This document shows positions 1 through 8,049 of a stretch of DNA of 34,426 bases, in pieces (position 1 is the stretch's first letter; each line of letters starts with the position of its first letter). The notes under the pieces are model-generated. The model saw nothing but the letters and a program-made list of their open reading frames with translations. It was not told where the DNA came from and did not search any database. Position numbers and translations under genes: made by a program. Origin of the DNA: Candidatus Hungatella pullicola (GTDB lineage Bacteria > Bacillota > Clostridia > Lachnospirales > Lachnospiraceae); NCBI GenBank assembly GCA_019114305.1, contig DXFU01000086.1, forward strand, positions 1 to 34,426, read 5' to 3'.

Positions 1-6
1 ACCCTT

Positions 7-12
7 CCTCCT
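7..12 (-). promoter_or_regulatory. Ribosome binding site for a gene beyond the left edge
   Basis: Read on the minus strand this is AGGAGG, followed by AAGGGT and then the window edge. A perfect Shine-Dalgarno about six bases from the edge suggests that a minus-strand gene starts just outside the window. It would lie less than 90 bases downstream of the aldo/keto reductase, with no terminator seen between, so the two may be co-transcribed. The gene itself is not visible. Confidence 0.45.
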
Positions 13-78
13 AAATTTTCTTGCAGCACCTACTTTTCTATAAAAGTTTGGCCGCCAGACCCATACATTTTTTTCTTC

Positions 79-1197
79 CTACAGCTGTATTTTCTGGAAA
101 GCAGCCGCGGCGTCCTTCATTACCTCACTTATCTTTATCATCTGCGGACATTCCTTCTCGCAGTGATGGCAGGCTCTGCATGCATCTGCTTTCACCGCCA
201 TGGCCTCATAGGCCTCCTTAGCCTCTTTCTCCTGATGAGCCGCAGTTCTGTTATACTGGGTAAAAATTCCCGGTATATCCAGACCAAAAGGACAGGGCAT
301 ACAGTATCTGCAGCCAGTACAGCCTACCAGAGCCATAGAATCATAAATCTCTTTTGCTTTTCTGTATACCTCCTTTTCCTCTTCGGTAACCATTCCAACC
401 GAACTTCTGGAAGCATAAGTCAGGTTGTCCTCCACCTGCTGTTCATCGCTCATTCCGCTTAACAGAAGACTTACCTCCGGCTGATCCCACAGGAAATCAA
501 GGGCATATTCCACAGGAGTCTTTGCCTCAGGAAATACCGCTTTCAAGTGAGGCGCCGGATTGGCCAGTTTTCCTCCCAACAGCGGTTCCATAATTACTAC
601 AGCCAGTCCTTTTTCTGCCGCATACTGAAGCCCTTTTCTTCCAGCCTGATGCTCCAGGTCTATATAATTATACTGAATCTGGCAGAAATCCCAGCCATCA
701 TAATAATCTATGATATCCTGAAATACCTCATATGAATCATGGAAGGAAAATCCAAGATAACGGATCTTTCCTGCTTCTCTCGCTTTCTCCATTCTTCCAA
801 CCAGATCAAATTCCTTAATTTTCTCGAATCTGTCCTGGCTGAGAGCGTGAAGCAAATAGAAATCCACGTGATCAGTCCGAAGCTTCTCCAACTGTTCATC
901 TAAAATTCTGTCAAAATCCTCAGGCTTTTCCAGTTTCCATACCGGACATTTGGTAGCCAGGTAGGTTTTTTCTCTGTAGCCGTCCTGCAGAGCCTTTCCT
1001 ACTACTCTCTCGCTTTGTTCCTGATGGTAAGGATAGGCGGTATCTACATAATTAACTCCCATATCAATGGCGTGACGTATCATGGCAATGGCTCTCGCCT
1101 CATCTATGGTCTTATCCTCTTTCACCGGCAGCCTCATAGCTCCAAAGCCCAGGGCCGACACTTTTAATCCTGTTTTTCCGAAATTACGGTACTGCAT
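79..1197 (-). CDS. Aldo/keto reductase with C-terminal 2x[4Fe-4S] ferredoxin domain
   Basis: A cytoplasmic oxidoreductase of 372 residues. Residues 1-285 form the aldo/keto reductase barrel. It carries the usual catalytic set: Asp52 and Tyr55 in VDTAYPYH, Lys83 and His117. The C-terminal 80 residues hold two ferredoxin-like cysteine clusters, C293-x2-C296-x2-C299-x2-C302-P and C340-x2-C343-x2-C346-x3-C350-P, which should bind two [4Fe-4S] clusters. This fused form is common in anaerobic clostridia. The electron donor may therefore be ferredoxin as well as NADPH, but the substrate is unknown. The ATG start is supported by GGAGG about 6-7 bases upstream. The gene has its own promoter and lies downstream of the lysC terminator, so it is not part of the lysC unit. 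The family is certain; the physiological role is not. Confidence 0.93.
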   Translation of the reverse strand: MQYRNFGKTGLKVSALGFGAMRLPVKEDKTIDEARAIAMIRHAIDMGVNYVDTAYPYHQEQSERVVGKALQDGYREKTYLATKCPVWKLEKPEDFDRILDEQLEKLRTDHVDFYLLHALSQDRFEKIKEFDLVGRMEKAREAGKIRYLGFSFHDSYEVFQDIIDYYDGWDFCQIQYNYIDLEHQAGRKGLQYAAEKGLAVVIMEPLLGGKLANPAPHLKAVFPEAKTPVEYALDFLWDQPEVSLLLSGMSDEQQVEDNLTYASRSSVGMVTEEEKEVYRKAKEIYDSMALVGCTGCRYCMPCPFGLDIPGIFTQYNRTAAHQEKEAKEAYEAMAVKADACRACHHCEKECPQMIKISEVMKDAAAAFQKIQL

Positions 1198-1251
1198 ACA
1201 ATTCCTCCATACATTTTATAAATTGAATGACCCATTGACTGATTTCTATTA

Positions 1252-1281
1252 ATAATATAGCACAATATTTCCATCTTCCAA
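1252..1281 (-). promoter_or_regulatory. Candidate promoter of the aldo/keto reductase gene
   Basis: On the minus strand, TTGGAA (1276-1281) is followed after 18 bases by TATTAT (1252-1257); an overlapping TATATT gives a 16-base spacer. It lies between the lysC terminator and the reductase start, about 55 bases before the ATG. The match to consensus is fair. Confidence 0.5.
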
Positions 1282-1303
1282 AGTATTTTTTCATTGCAAA
1301 TGA

Positions 1304-1340
1304 CAAAAAAAAGACGTCTTATCCGCAGACATGACGCCTT
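1304..1340 (-). terminator. Intrinsic terminator of lysC
   Basis: On the minus strand AAGGCGTC (1333-1340) pairs with GACGTCTT (1311-1318), an 8-bp stem with one G-U pair and a 14-base loop, running directly into eight T residues. It begins about 12 bases after the lysC stop codon. Confidence 0.85.
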
Positions 1341-1352
1341 TCCTTCTTAATT

Positions 1353-2672
1353 TTAAATCTCCGTTGTAACAAAAATATCATAGATTGCCTTAATAGCAGC
1401 CTCAAAATCAGCATTCTTCACGCCGATAATAATATTCAGTTCACTGGATCCCTGATCAATCATCTTTACATTAACTCTTGCGTGAGCCAAAGCAGAGAAT
1501 ATTCTTCCTGCTGTCCCTCTGGTCGCTCTCATTCCTCTTCCAACGACAGCGATCAAGGCCAGATCTGATTCCAGCTCCAGGAAATCCGGCTCTACCAGGC
1601 GGTGAATTCCCGCAATTACAGACTGCTCATATTCTTCAAATTCAGACTGATGGACAAATACCGTCATGGTATCTATTCCGGAAGGCATATGTTCAAAGGA
1701 GATGCCGTATTTTTCAAATACCTCCAGCACCTTTCTCCCAAACCCTACTTCCGCATTCATCATAGCTTTTTCAATATTAATGGAGCAGAACCCCTTTTTT
1801 CCGGCAATTCCTGTAATCGTATAGCGCGGCTTACGGCAGGTGCTTTCCACAATCAGAGTACCTTTATCCTCCGGTCGGTTGGTGTTTCTGATGTTAATAG
1901 GGATTCCCTCTTTTCTTACAGGGAAAATAGCGTCTTCGTGGAGAACGCTGGCACCCATATAGGATAATTCTCTTAACTCCCTGTAGGTAATGGTCTCAAT
2001 TACCTCAGGATTCTTAATGACTCTTGGGTCAGCCACAAGAAAACCTGATACATCTGTCCAGTTCTCATACAAATCCGCGTGAATGGCTCTTGCCACAATA
2101 GAGCCTGTAATATCAGAACCGCCTCTGGAAAAAGTTTTTATGGTTCCATCGGCTTTGGAACCGTAAAATCCTGGAATTACGGCCTTCTCAATGTGCTCCA
2201 GACGCTCTGCCAGCTCCCGGTTTGTGGCCTCTGAATCAAAATTGCCGTTTTCATCAAAAAAGATAACTTCTGCCGCGTCAATAAACTCATAACCAAGATA
2301 AGCAGCCATAAGAATACCATTTAAATATTCTCCTCTGGATGCCGCGTAATCCCGTCCGGCTTTGTGAATAAAATTCTCTTCAATTGCGGCAAATTCATGC
2401 TCCAGATTTACGTTAAGATTCAGTCCTTCGATAATCTCCTCATATCTGCCTTTGATTTTCTCAAGAATCTTTTTATAGCTTCCTCCCTGAGATGCTGCAT
2501 CGTAGCACTGATACAGAAGATCTGTTACCTTTTCGTCTTTGTCATTTCTCTTGCCCGGGGCAGAGGGAACTACATAGCGTCTGCTCTTATCTGCTCTGAT
2601 AATGTCGCCTACCTTTTTAAACTGTCTGGCGCTGGCTAAGGAGCTGCCGCCGAATTTTACAACTTTCTTCAT
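1353..2672 (-). CDS. lysC: Aspartate kinase (monofunctional, ACT domains)
   Basis: Phosphorylates L-aspartate to 4-phospho-aspartate, the first step toward lysine, threonine, methionine and diaminopimelate. The 439-residue protein opens with the amino-acid-kinase motif KFGGSS (residues 5-10). It has SRGGSDITGS in the nucleotide-binding core, and two ACT regulatory segments occupy roughly the last 150 residues (around GIAGKKGFCSINIEKAMMN and IAVVGRGMRATRG). I chose the ATG at 2672, where AAGGAG sits six bases upstream. A reading frame extending to 2726 has no comparable site and begins in the leader. The gene is monocistronic by appearance, with its own promoter and terminator. ACT domains imply feedback inhibition, but the effector cannot be read from the sequence. 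No lysine riboswitch is present. The chain length and the PSAPGKR segment fit the clostridial form of the enzyme. Confidence 0.95.
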   Translation of the reverse strand: MKKVVKFGGSSLASARQFKKVGDIIRADKSRRYVVPSAPGKRNDKDEKVTDLLYQCYDAASQGGSYKKILEKIKGRYEEIIEGLNLNVNLEHEFAAIEENFIHKAGRDYAASRGEYLNGILMAAYLGYEFIDAAEVIFFDENGNFDSEATNRELAERLEHIEKAVIPGFYGSKADGTIKTFSRGGSDITGSIVARAIHADLYENWTDVSGFLVADPRVIKNPEVIETITYRELRELSYMGASVLHEDAIFPVRKEGIPINIRNTNRPEDKGTLIVESTCRKPRYTITGIAGKKGFCSINIEKAMMNAEVGFGRKVLEVFEKYGISFEHMPSGIDTMTVFVHQSEFEEYEQSVIAGIHRLVEPDFLELESDLALIAVVGRGMRATRGTAGRIFSALAHARVNVKMIDQGSSELNIIIGVKNADFEAAIKAIYDIFVTTEI

Positions 2673-2720
2673 GTCTTTCTCCTTTTCCTGTTCCTTTGTA
2701 TCTAACGCCCGTTCCCCCTG

Positions 2721-2769
2721 CCGCAAATACAGGGTTATGAATCAGCCCTGACCCATATGGCGCTTGCGG
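2721..2769 (-). promoter_or_regulatory. Possible structured leader of lysC
   Basis: In the 5' leader CCGCAA (2764-2769) can pair with TTGCGG (2721-2726), enclosing CAGGG (2746-2750) paired with CCCTG (2730-2734). This gives a nested two-stem fold near the predicted transcription start. The outer strand may fall just upstream of the +1 base. It does not resemble a known riboswitch, and there is no U-tract. Confidence 0.3.
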
Positions 2770-2771
2770 AA

Positions 2772-2801
2772 ATCATAGCTCAGTAAAAGACCCCTTGTCA
2801 A
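2772..2801 (-). promoter_or_regulatory. Promoter of lysC
   Basis: On the minus strand a perfect TTGACA (2796-2801), an 18-base spacer and TATGAT (2772-2777). It lies immediately downstream of the stop codon of the arginase-family gene and gives lysC a leader of roughly 90 bases. Confidence 0.8.
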
Positions 2802-2810
2802 GCAGTTTTG

Positions 2811-3581
2811 TCAAACTTTCTTCCAGGGAATTCCCCATAAAGTCTTAAGAATCCTTTTATTAGCCGCACTGTTCTTACAGTCCCCCAGCCCTTCCTGACC
2901 TGGCTTTTCCTGAAACGCCCGCTCACCGCAGACATCTGCCCCTAAAATTTCCTGCTTTTCTGCCGCAAGAATACAAAACAATTCCAACTGGTCCAAAGTC
3001 ATGGTACCCTGATCCCAATCCGTCATTGCTTCCCGGGGATCAAACACATCTTTATCTATAGAAAAATAGACGGGAAATTCTATCTGTTTCACAGCCTTTG
3101 CGGCCCAGTTCTGATTTTTTCTGATTTCTCCCTCTGTATAAAGTATAATCTTTTTCCTGTCTCCCGGTTCTATGGTTTTTTCCAGTTCATCATCCACTCC
3201 AATGAGAATGACCTGTTTTAAATTCTCCACACCAATCAATGCCTCCCTAATCCAGGAACCGCAGGAAAGAAGGTCTCCAAAGGCAGAGGTCATCATGTCT
3301 GTATGGTGATCAAAAACCACCAGAGAAAAAGGCGTCTTTATTTTCTTAAGAAGAAGAAAGCTTACATAGTGATAATTTCCTCCATCTATATAATGAATGC
3401 CTTCTTCCAGCTTTTTCGCCCTCTCCTCAATTACCTGGGCTGCCTCCTGATCACAGTATCCGTTTACCCCTGACAGATCTGTGAAATTCACCCATACATG
3501 GCCAACACCTTTATAAAAATCCTGAAATCGGTAAACGCCGCTGAAATCAAAGATAGAAAGGGAGGGTTTAAACTCTGTCAT
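2811..3581 (-). CDS. Arginase/agmatinase-family protein (ureohydrolase fold)
   Basis: A 256-residue protein with the binuclear-metal signatures of the arginase/agmatinase/formimidoylglutamase fold. It has FDHHTD at residues 90-95 (D-x-H-x-D ligands D91, H93, D95), then SIDKDVFDP at 174-182 (D176, D178), and a C-terminal Glu220 in GADVCGE. The first metal motif, usually GGDHS, is here GGNYHY (67-72), so the first histidine ligand is displaced or is His71. The substrate is therefore uncertain: this is not a confident arginase, and it could act on another guanidino or amidino compound. The start codon overlaps the stop of the HD-domain gene by four bases (ATGA), which implies translational coupling. 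The stop lies just before the lysC promoter. Metal-dependent hydrolase chemistry is likely; the pathway is unknown. Confidence 0.8.
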   Translation of the reverse strand: MTEFKPSLSIFDFSGVYRFQDFYKGVGHVWVNFTDLSGVNGYCDQEAAQVIEERAKKLEEGIHYIDGGNYHYVSFLLLKKIKTPFSLVVFDHHTDMMTSAFGDLLSCGSWIREALIGVENLKQVILIGVDDELEKTIEPGDRKKIILYTEGEIRKNQNWAAKAVKQIEFPVYFSIDKDVFDPREAMTDWDQGTMTLDQLELFCILAAEKQEILGADVCGERAFQEKPGQEGLGDCKNSAANKRILKTLWGIPWKKV

Positions 3582-4171
3582 ACCAGTGCCAGTTCCTCCA
3601 TTTCCTCATTGACCTTCTCTTCACAGGAACGCATAGCCAGAATTGTCTTTTCAAACAGTTCCTCCAGACTCCAGCCTAAAAGCTCTGCTCCCTGGGAGAT
3701 CACTTCCCTGGAACAGCCTGCGGCAAATCTTTTATCTTTAAACTTTTTCTTCAGACTGGATACCTCCATATCCATCACACTTTTGGATGGCCTCATTCTG
3801 GCTGCCGCCCCAATGAGTCCTGTAAGCTCATCTGTGGCAAAAAGAATCTTTTCCATTTGGTGTTCCGGCTTTACCTGGCTTACCAGTCCATAACCATGGG
3901 AAACTACTCCGTGAATCAGCTCCTGTCCTGCTCCTGCCTTTTCCAGAATCTCCACAGCCATCTGGCAGTGCTCAGCCGGATATTTCTCAAAATCCACGTC
4001 GTGAAGCAGACCTGTCAATCCCCAGAATTCTTCCTCCTCCTGAAATCCCTGATCTGCTGCGAACCAGCGCATAACCCCTTCCACAGTCAACCCGTGAAGA
4101 ATATGGAAAGGTTCCTTATTATATTCCATTAAAAGCTCCAACGCCTGTTTTCTGTTAAGTCCAGCATCCAT
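3578..4171 (-). CDS. HD-domain phosphohydrolase-like protein
   Basis: A 197-residue cytoplasmic protein with an HD fold. A histidine near residue 23 or 26 (FHILHGLTVEG), the doublet H57-D58 in GLLHDVDF, a histidine at 87 or 92 (IHGVVSHG) and Asp114 in FATDEL match the H...HD...H...D metal ligands. Members hydrolyse nucleotides, cyclic dinucleotides or other phosphate esters, and nothing here picks one. The start has AGGAGG about eight bases upstream. It sits 71 bases after the DeoC-DUF523 gene and overlaps the arginase-family start by four bases, so the three look like one operon. This is the kind of HDIG-type protein often left as hypothetical. Confidence 0.82.
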   Translation of the reverse strand: MDAGLNRKQALELLMEYNKEPFHILHGLTVEGVMRWFAADQGFQEEEEFWGLTGLLHDVDFEKYPAEHCQMAVEILEKAGAGQELIHGVVSHGYGLVSQVKPEHQMEKILFATDELTGLIGAAARMRPSKSVMDMEVSSLKKKFKDKRFAAGCSREVISQGAELLGWSLEELFEKTILAMRSCEEKVNEEMEELALV

Positions 4172-4205
4172 TTCTGATTTCCTCCTGTATTGTTTCTTAG
4201 CCTTG

Positions 4206-4227
4206 GCACATCCGGAAGCGGATGCGC
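4206..4227. other. Compact intergenic hairpin between deoC fusion and HD gene
   Basis: GCACATCCG and CGGATGCGC form a 9-bp inverted repeat (one G-U pair in RNA) around a four-base loop. On the minus strand it is followed by CAAGGCTAAG, not a U-tract, so it is unlikely to be a full terminator. It may instead protect or process the mRNA between two operon genes. Confidence 0.4.
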
Positions 4228-4242
4228 TCCTCTTTCATCCTA

Positions 4243-5457
4243 TCACGATTCCTCACCCTTATCAAGCCGGGCAAGTATTTGGGGGATTTCTGTTATTCGG
4301 CTCTCCCCCACTGTCTCAATTCCATTTTCCTCCAGAAGCCGGGCGCAGACCCCCTGTCCGTCAATCTTTGTTTTAGTAAACGTGCCGTCATAGATGCCTG
4401 CAGTTCCGCAGGATGGACTTTTTTCCTTCAGAACAGCCAGGCGGCATCCATACAGCCGCGCCAAAGCAAGAGCTTCCTTTGCCCCTTTTTGGAAGGGCTT
4501 TGTCACATCTTCCCCCTTCCGGTTTATCACCCGGCCCTGAAGAGAGGTTTGATGCGGCTTTCTCTTACATTCTGACGGCTCTCTGGGAGTGGACAACCCT
4601 CCCAGCTGCTCCGGACAGACTGGAATCAGGATATATTTTTTCATCAGAGAGAGAACTCCGTCATTTTTATTGTCTCTTCCGTCATACCGGCACTGGGTTC
4701 CCATCAAGCAAGCGCTTACAAGAATTGCTTCTTTTTTCTCTTCCTCCTCTTTCTTTGGCGTTTCTGTTTTTTTCTCTCTTTCTGTCTCTTTCTTTCCTTT
4801 TCCGCCTTCCTGTTCCTCCTTGGCCAGACGAACAAGACGGCTGGTTCCCAATCTGGAAGCCCCCAGTTCCATAAAATGTCTGGCGTCTTCCTCCCCTTGG
4901 ATTCCGCCCGCCGCCTTTATTTTAATCCCTTGCCCTATATGCTGCGCCAGCAGACTCACATCCTCAAAGGTGGCGCCTCCAGTGGAAAAACCTGTAGAGG
5001 TTTTAATGAAATCTGCTCCTGACTCAGTAACCACCCTGCACATGGCTTTTTTTTCTTCCTCTGTCAGCAAACAGGTCTCTATGATCACTTTCAGAATCCT
5101 TCCCCGGCACGCCTTTTTTACCTCTTTTATCTCCTCCAGACACCGGTCATATTGCCCTGATTTTACAAAACCTAAGTTCACCACCATATCCAGCTCATCC
5201 GCCCCGTTTTCCACAGCATCCGCCGCCTCCATAGCCTTTATCCTTCCGGTGCTGTATCCATTGGGAAATCCAATTACCGTGCAGATTGATAATCGGTCTC
5301 CAACCAGTTTTTTTGCCTGTTTCACAAAGGAAGGCGGTATGCATACGGAAGCGGTATGATACTCCATAGCGTCCATGCACGCCTGTCGGATATCCTCCCA
5401 CACTGCGGCAGGATTTAGTACAGTATGATCTGCCGCTCTTAAAATTTTTTCATCCAT
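4243..5457 (-). CDS. deoC: Deoxyribose-phosphate aldolase fused to a DUF523 (TudS-like) domain
   Basis: A 404-residue two-domain protein. Residues 1-212 are class I deoxyribose-5-phosphate aldolase, which splits deoxyribose 5-phosphate to acetaldehyde and glyceraldehyde 3-phosphate. The Schiff-base lysine is K152 in FIKTSTGF, and K181 in IKIKAAGGI is the partner. A very charged Lys/Glu linker spans about 213-243. Residues 244-400 are DUF523, the family of TudS thiouracil desulfidase. Its cysteines are all present: C250 in SACLMG, C281 in PVCPEQ and C350 in SPSCG, probable Fe-S ligands. The ATG at 5457 has AGGAG seven bases upstream. A longer frame from a TTG at 5526 would encode the promoter, so I reject it. 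The gene heads the operon with the HD and arginase-family genes. A nucleoside/base salvage link between the two halves is inference. Confidence 0.9.
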   Translation of the reverse strand: MDEKILRAADHTVLNPAAVWEDIRQACMDAMEYHTASVCIPPSFVKQAKKLVGDRLSICTVIGFPNGYSTGRIKAMEAADAVENGADELDMVVNLGFVKSGQYDRCLEEIKEVKKACRGRILKVIIETCLLTEEEKKAMCRVVTESGADFIKTSTGFSTGGATFEDVSLLAQHIGQGIKIKAAGGIQGEEDARHFMELGASRLGTSRLVRLAKEEQEGGKGKKETEREKKTETPKKEEEEKKEAILVSACLMGTQCRYDGRDNKNDGVLSLMKKYILIPVCPEQLGGLSTPREPSECKRKPHQTSLQGRVINRKGEDVTKPFQKGAKEALALARLYGCRLAVLKEKSPSCGTAGIYDGTFTKTKIDGQGVCARLLEENGIETVGESRITEIPQILARLDKGEES

Positions 5458-5490
5458 AGGCCATCTCCTTCTATCCAGTTCTCTTATTTT

Positions 5491-5520
5491 ATCATACCTC
5501 AGCCACTTTTTTTCTGTCAA
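5491..5520 (-). promoter_or_regulatory. Promoter of the deoC-DUF523 operon
   Basis: On the minus strand TTGACA (5515-5520), 18 bases, TATGAT (5491-5496). The hexamers and spacer are the same as at lysC. The predicted leader is about 27 bases. The element lies inside the extra codons of the longer TTG-initiated frame, which argues for the 5457 start. Confidence 0.8.
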
Positions 5521-5625
5521 TTCCAATCCTCTGCTCTGCCATTCCTTAGAGACTCCGGTACAATCTTAAAAAAAACAGCACAGCGGTCAAAACAACTTCC
5601 TCTGTTTTTATAATAGAAAAAATGA

Positions 5626-5631
5626 TATAAT
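5626..5631 (+). promoter_or_regulatory. Candidate -10 element of the AraC-type regulator gene
   Basis: A perfect TATAAT lies 43 bases before the ATG; a second TATAAT occurs at 5609-5614. Neither has a good -35 hexamer (only T-rich or GGTCAA-like sequence), so the promoter is either weak or activator-dependent. SD-like GAGGA lies about eight bases before the ATG. Confidence 0.4.
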
Positions 5632-5674
5632 GCCTTTAGCTTTTATTTTATGAAAGATAAATGAGGATAACACA

Positions 5675-7960
5675 ATGGAACTGTTTCATTTTAAAAAAAA
5701 CAGGAAGCATCTTTCCCTGAAAACCGTCTATTACTCTGTTTTTATTGCTCTCGTTATTGTTCCTGTAGTTCTGGTCCTTTTGGTGTCCCTTACCATTTTA
5801 AACCAGGTATTCCGCACCCAGGCCGTTGAAAACATTAAAAGAGCCCAGGATACGGTCAATACAGAGCTGAAATCTGATATTGAACAAATTTCAATACGCC
5901 TGTCTCATATGCTCTATACCAACAACAGTGAGCTTCTGGATCTGGCTATTCTCACAAATACAACCAACAGAAGCAGCCGCTACCAAAATCTTCAGGCTCT
6001 TAATCAAGCCGCAGGCTATGCTACTGAACCGGTAAAAGATGTGGTATCTCTGGCCTTTTACATGAAAAACGGACTCCATACCTTCTATAAGAATGATATT
6101 CTCATTCCTTTTGACGAGATTCGCAGAGAGTCCTGGTATAAGAAGGCAAAAATCAAGGAAGACCGGGTAGTAATCGGCAGCTATGACACCAACCAGGTGG
6201 ACCTGTACACGGGAGGCGCCAAGGACTCCCTCATTCTGGTTGCCGCTTTGTCCCCGGGAATTAGTCTGGACAGTTCTCAAACAGTAGACATGACTGCATT
6301 GTTCCATGTTACAGGCGCGGCAGACAAAATAAAGGCTTACAATTCCGGCTACCGTCAGGACAAAAATAAAATAGGTTATACCAGAATCATCGATCAAAGC
6401 GGAGAGATTGTTTATCAGTCCTCCGGAATTCCCGACAATGTTTTTGAAAGCCCTCAATATACCCATGTTTTCACCCCTGTTGATGCTGCAGACAGTACCT
6501 GGTATATAGAAAGCACCGTACTGAGCCGTCATCTGACGGACTCCTATTGGACAATAGCCTGCCTTCTTATTCTGGTACTTGGCGCAATATTAACCTTTTA
6601 TGTAATTTTCTCCCGATACTTTTTAAAGCGGATTATCCAGCCCGTTCAGGAAATAAGCAGAGGGCTCAAGCTTGTGGAGGAGGGCGTACTGGATGTCCAT
6701 CTGGTTCCTTCCGGCCAATATGAGATCCGCACAATGATTCACTCCTTTAACGCCATGGTTCGCCGCCTAAACGCCTTGATTTCGGAGTATGAGGAAAAAA
6801 CAAAAAGCTCCAGCCTGGCTCCGGAGCAGTGTCTGGGAGCTTTGATTCGGGGAGAAATCACTTCCAAAGAAGCTTTCAGTCAATCGGAAGGACTTATGAC
6901 CGATTCTTATATATTGATGGCACTTACCGTCAATGCAGAAAGAAAAGGAATGGAAGATCTGGACCACAGAGCTGAAAAACTAAAATCTACCTTTAATACA
7001 ATGGCTCCCTTTGCTTCCCGATGTATTATGGAATCTGTCAGCCCCTGGCTGTTTATCATCTATTACCGGGCGGGAGAAGAAGAAGATATGGACAGTCTTC
7101 TTTCTCTGGCAGCAAAACTTCAGCGTTTTGGCAGATCGGCCCACGGCCTTTGTCTCTCCGTCTGCATAGGAAAAAAGGAAAATAATCTTTTAAACTTCCA
7201 AGATCGGCTGTCAGAGGTTCTTCAATTAAGTGACCTCACTTCCCTGACAGGGAAAGAAGGAATACTTACCCTAAAAAACCATGAAAATGAGTATCATAGA
7301 ATTATCTCCCGCTTCCCTGTCTATGAAAAACTGGCCGCAGCCCTGTCTGTGGCAGATGAGAAAGTGATCGCCCAGGAAAAGGAAACTTTATTTCAAACAA
7401 TTCAGTCCCTTTCTCTCCGTGAGGCCTGCATGGAAGTCCTCTCCCTTATTCTTGCTGTTTCCAAACAATTTACAGACTCGGGCGCGGACTTTTCTCATAT
7501 TTTCGGTCAGGACATCAACTACTTTGACAAACTGTACCGAATTGATGATTTAAGAAGTCTTCGCCTCTGGATCACCAATTATCTTTCCTGGATCAGCGAC
7601 TACAGCCGAAACCGACTGGAAATGTCAGGCATGGATATTATTACCAAAGCAAAGCATTACATTTTAGAACATTATCAGGAATCGGATCTGTCACTGGGTA
7701 AGGTGGCTGAGCATGTAGATCTCAGCGAAAAATATTTTACAACAAAATTTACTAAGGAGTGCGGAGAAACCTTTCTCTCATACGTAACGGCAGTGCGCAT
7801 TCAAAAAGCCAAGGAACTGATCAAAACCACCACATTTAAAATGTATGAAATAGGAGAAATGGTAGGCTATAACAATCCGGAACATTTTAATCGAATATTT
7901 AAAAAATCCGTGGGACAAAGCCCTGCTCAATACCGAAAATCGCAGGAAATGGAAAAATAG
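5675..7960 (+). CDS. Membrane-bound one-component regulator: extracellular sensor, HAMP, AraC HTH
   Basis: A 761-residue sensor and DNA-binding protein in one chain. TM1 spans about residues 18-43. An extracellular Cache-like sensor region follows at 44-290, TM2 at about 291-315, and a HAMP segment at about 316-372. A cytoplasmic middle region (375-650) shows no motif I recognise. The C-terminal AraC double helix-turn-helix is at 653-757, with LSLGKVAEHVDLSEKYF and the classic ending VGYNNPEHFNRIFKK...G-x-SPAQYR. No kinase or receiver domain was seen, so ligand binding outside probably acts directly on DNA binding. Related proteins in Firmicutes sit beside sugar ABC transporter operons and control them, as here: the transporter lipoprotein starts 183 bases downstream. 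The ligand is probably a carbohydrate or binding-protein complex, but it is not specified by the sequence. Confidence 0.92.
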   Translation: MELFHFKKNRKHLSLKTVYYSVFIALVIVPVVLVLLVSLTILNQVFRTQAVENIKRAQDTVNTELKSDIEQISIRLSHMLYTNNSELLDLAILTNTTNRSSRYQNLQALNQAAGYATEPVKDVVSLAFYMKNGLHTFYKNDILIPFDEIRRESWYKKAKIKEDRVVIGSYDTNQVDLYTGGAKDSLILVAALSPGISLDSSQTVDMTALFHVTGAADKIKAYNSGYRQDKNKIGYTRIIDQSGEIVYQSSGIPDNVFESPQYTHVFTPVDAADSTWYIESTVLSRHLTDSYWTIACLLILVLGAILTFYVIFSRYFLKRIIQPVQEISRGLKLVEEGVLDVHLVPSGQYEIRTMIHSFNAMVRRLNALISEYEEKTKSSSLAPEQCLGALIRGEITSKEAFSQSEGLMTDSYILMALTVNAERKGMEDLDHRAEKLKSTFNTMAPFASRCIMESVSPWLFIIYYRAGEEEDMDSLLSLAAKLQRFGRSAHGLCLSVCIGKKENNLLNFQDRLSEVLQLSDLTSLTGKEGILTLKNHENEYHRIISRFPVYEKLAAALSVADEKVIAQEKETLFQTIQSLSLREACMEVLSLILAVSKQFTDSGADFSHIFGQDINYFDKLYRIDDLRSLRLWITNYLSWISDYSRNRLEMSGMDIITKAKHYILEHYQESDLSLGKVAEHVDLSEKYFTTKFTKECGETFLSYVTAVRIQKAKELIKTTTFKMYEIGEMVGYNNPEHFNRIFKKSVGQSPAQYRKSQEMEK

Positions 7961-8049
7961 CAAGTTTTTCTGATGATTGATCAATTTTTTCAACTGCCTG
8001 CAACAGAAAATCTGTCAAGAAAAAAAACAAAAAGCATAGCGTTTCCCCT

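Noticed and set aside
2673-2810. Lysine riboswitch upstream of lysC
   Set aside because: The leader is only about 90 bases and lacks the multi-helix lysine riboswitch core.
5458-5526. TTG-initiated extension of the DeoC-DUF523 protein
   Set aside because: The codons cover a TTGACA/TATGAT promoter, and there is a strong ribosome site before the ATG at 5457.
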